Assembly (NCBI RefSeq): GCF_900113615.1
Contig: NZ_FOPZ01000016.1
Coordinates: 1 to 64,000 of the forward strand
Length of the DNA: 64,000 nucleotides
Origin: Halorubrum aquaticum
GTDB lineage: Archaea; Halobacteriota; Halobacteria; Halobacteriales; Haloferacaceae
Direction: 5' to 3'
Under the pieces are notes generated by a model. The model saw only the letters and a program-made list of their open reading frames with translations, was not told the origin of the DNA and did not search any database. The position numbers and the translations under genes are program-made. Below, in pieces: positions 63,323-64,000 of the stretch. Within the stretch, counting starts at the first letter, position 1; every line of letters begins with the position of its first letter.

Positions 63323-64000
63323 TCAGAACTCTCCGTTGATGACGTTCGCGACGCGCTGGCGGTCGAACAGTTCCTCGTCGCCGGTGACGGGGCCGAACTC
63401 GTCCGGATACAACTGCTTTGCGGCCCGTTCGGTCAGGAAGAGGTTGTGGATCGGTCCCTGATACAGGTAGCCGCCGCGGTACACGCGTCCGTCCTTGACC
63501 GCCGTAAGCTCGCTCCCGACTGGATGATCCTCCATGTACGCGAGCACGGTGTCGCGGAACTCCGTCGGCGATTTCCGTTCGTGTCCGCGAACGAGGATGA
63601 CGTCGGGATCCACCTCGATCAGGTTCTCGTAGTCGAGTTCGCCGCGGTTCGTGGTGCTGAGGTTCTCGATGTCCGTCCCCGTGAGCGCGTCGGTCACGCC
63701 CAGGTCGAGCCACTGCTTCTTGCTCGTTCCCTTGTCGATCAGTCGGTACGGCGAGAAGGTCTCCGGTTCGTCCGTTCCCTCGAACGTCAGGAATACGCTC
63801 GGCCGGTCGTCAGTCGCCGGAAGGCGCGATTGTACGTCCGCGATGAACGACTCGTGAAGCTCGGCGAACGCTTCGTAGCGCTCGCGCTCGTTGAACGCCG
63901 CTGCGACTCGCTCGAACGCCTCGTACAGCGTGTAATACCGGTAATCGTGCCACTCGTCCGATCGTCTGAAGATCAGGTTCCCGAAGAACGGGGCGACGTT
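63323..64000 (-). CDS. Paralogous ABC substrate-binding protein (5' end outside window)
   Basis: The frame stays open to the window edge, so this is the C-terminal ~225 residues. Upstream of a GTG at 63697 it still reads credible protein (FNERERYEAFAELHESF; PYRLIDKGTSKKQWLDLG). C-terminal LFLTERAAKQLYPDEFGPVTGDEELFDRQRVANVINGEF parallels the next gene. Two tandem paralogues suggest different ligands for one uptake system. Confidence 0.85.
   Translation of the reverse strand, partial: NVAPFFGNLIFRRSDEWHDYRYYTLYEAFERVAAAFNERERYEAFAELHESFIADVQSRLPATDDRPSVFLTFEGTDEPETFSPYRLIDKGTSKKQWLDLGVTDALTGTDIENLSTTNRGELDYENLIEVDPDVILVRGHERKSPTEFRDTVLAYMEDHPVGSELTAVKDGRVYRGGYLYQGPIHNLFLTERAAKQLYPDEFGPVTGDEELFDRQRVANVINGEF

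Noticed and set aside
1-64000. CRISPR array
   Set aside because: The tandem repeats found have no unique spacers and no cas genes are nearby; the Cas4-like nuclease belongs to the AddAB-like operon.

Overview
The window looks like chromosomal DNA of a halophilic archaeon (class Halobacteria, Halorubrum-like in general character; I cannot assign a genus). GC content is very high, the predicted proteins are strongly acidic, and several genes start with no Shine-Dalgarno sequence but with an archaeal TATA box about 27-30 bases upstream. Archaeal or haloarchaeal hallmarks include Trm5, phosphomevalonate decarboxylase, XPB with Bax1, a Bat-type HTH-10 regulator, halocyanin, a PGF-CTERM protein and Tat lipoproteins.

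Layout: 1-481 is a GC-rich repeat zone with a 15-bp unit repeated seven times. 482-32836 is core chromosome: RNA m5C methyltransferase and partner, a DoxX pair, Bax1, a multicopper oxidase/Bat/MoaD-like cassette lying between bax1 and xpb, an esterase, phosphomevalonate decarboxylase, a REC-PAS histidine kinase, a 2Fe-2S ferredoxin, a secreted nuclease, tRNA-Thr, trm5, the cobalamin transporter btuCDF, a threonine-synthase paralogue without its PLP lysine, halocyanin, small membrane proteins, a DMT exporter divergent from an Lrp regulator, and a soluble chemotaxis-type transducer.

32988-53413 is an accessory island, visibly richer in A+T. It starts with an IS6-family element split by an IS5-family element and ends beside the 3' end of a tRNA-Arg gene. 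Its cargo is: (a) an operon of a small acidic protein, an ADP-ribosylglycohydrolase and a Fic/Doc-like protein, preceded by a gene broken by an in-frame TAG; (b) a copper/metal block (His-rich CPH P-type ATPase, CopZ, UspA, a permease with two YHS-like motifs, a Met-rich SHOCT protein); (c) an AddAB-like helicase-nuclease operon in which the B subunit appears split into two genes, followed by a membrane-anchored Mrr-like nuclease and a convergent HEAT-repeat gene. Block (c) is my best candidate for an undescribed system, probably defence or DNA processing.

53769-64000 returns to core genes: tRNA-Arg, a RecA-fold ATPase, a CoA-binding protein, a cysteine-synthase-type enzyme, bacterial-type ThrRS, a PAS/GAF histidine kinase, a class V aminotransferase, and a metal-uptake cluster with two paralogous substrate-binding lipoproteins (one cut by the window end) and a flavoprotein. 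Short tandem duplications at or just after stop codons recur through the core region.
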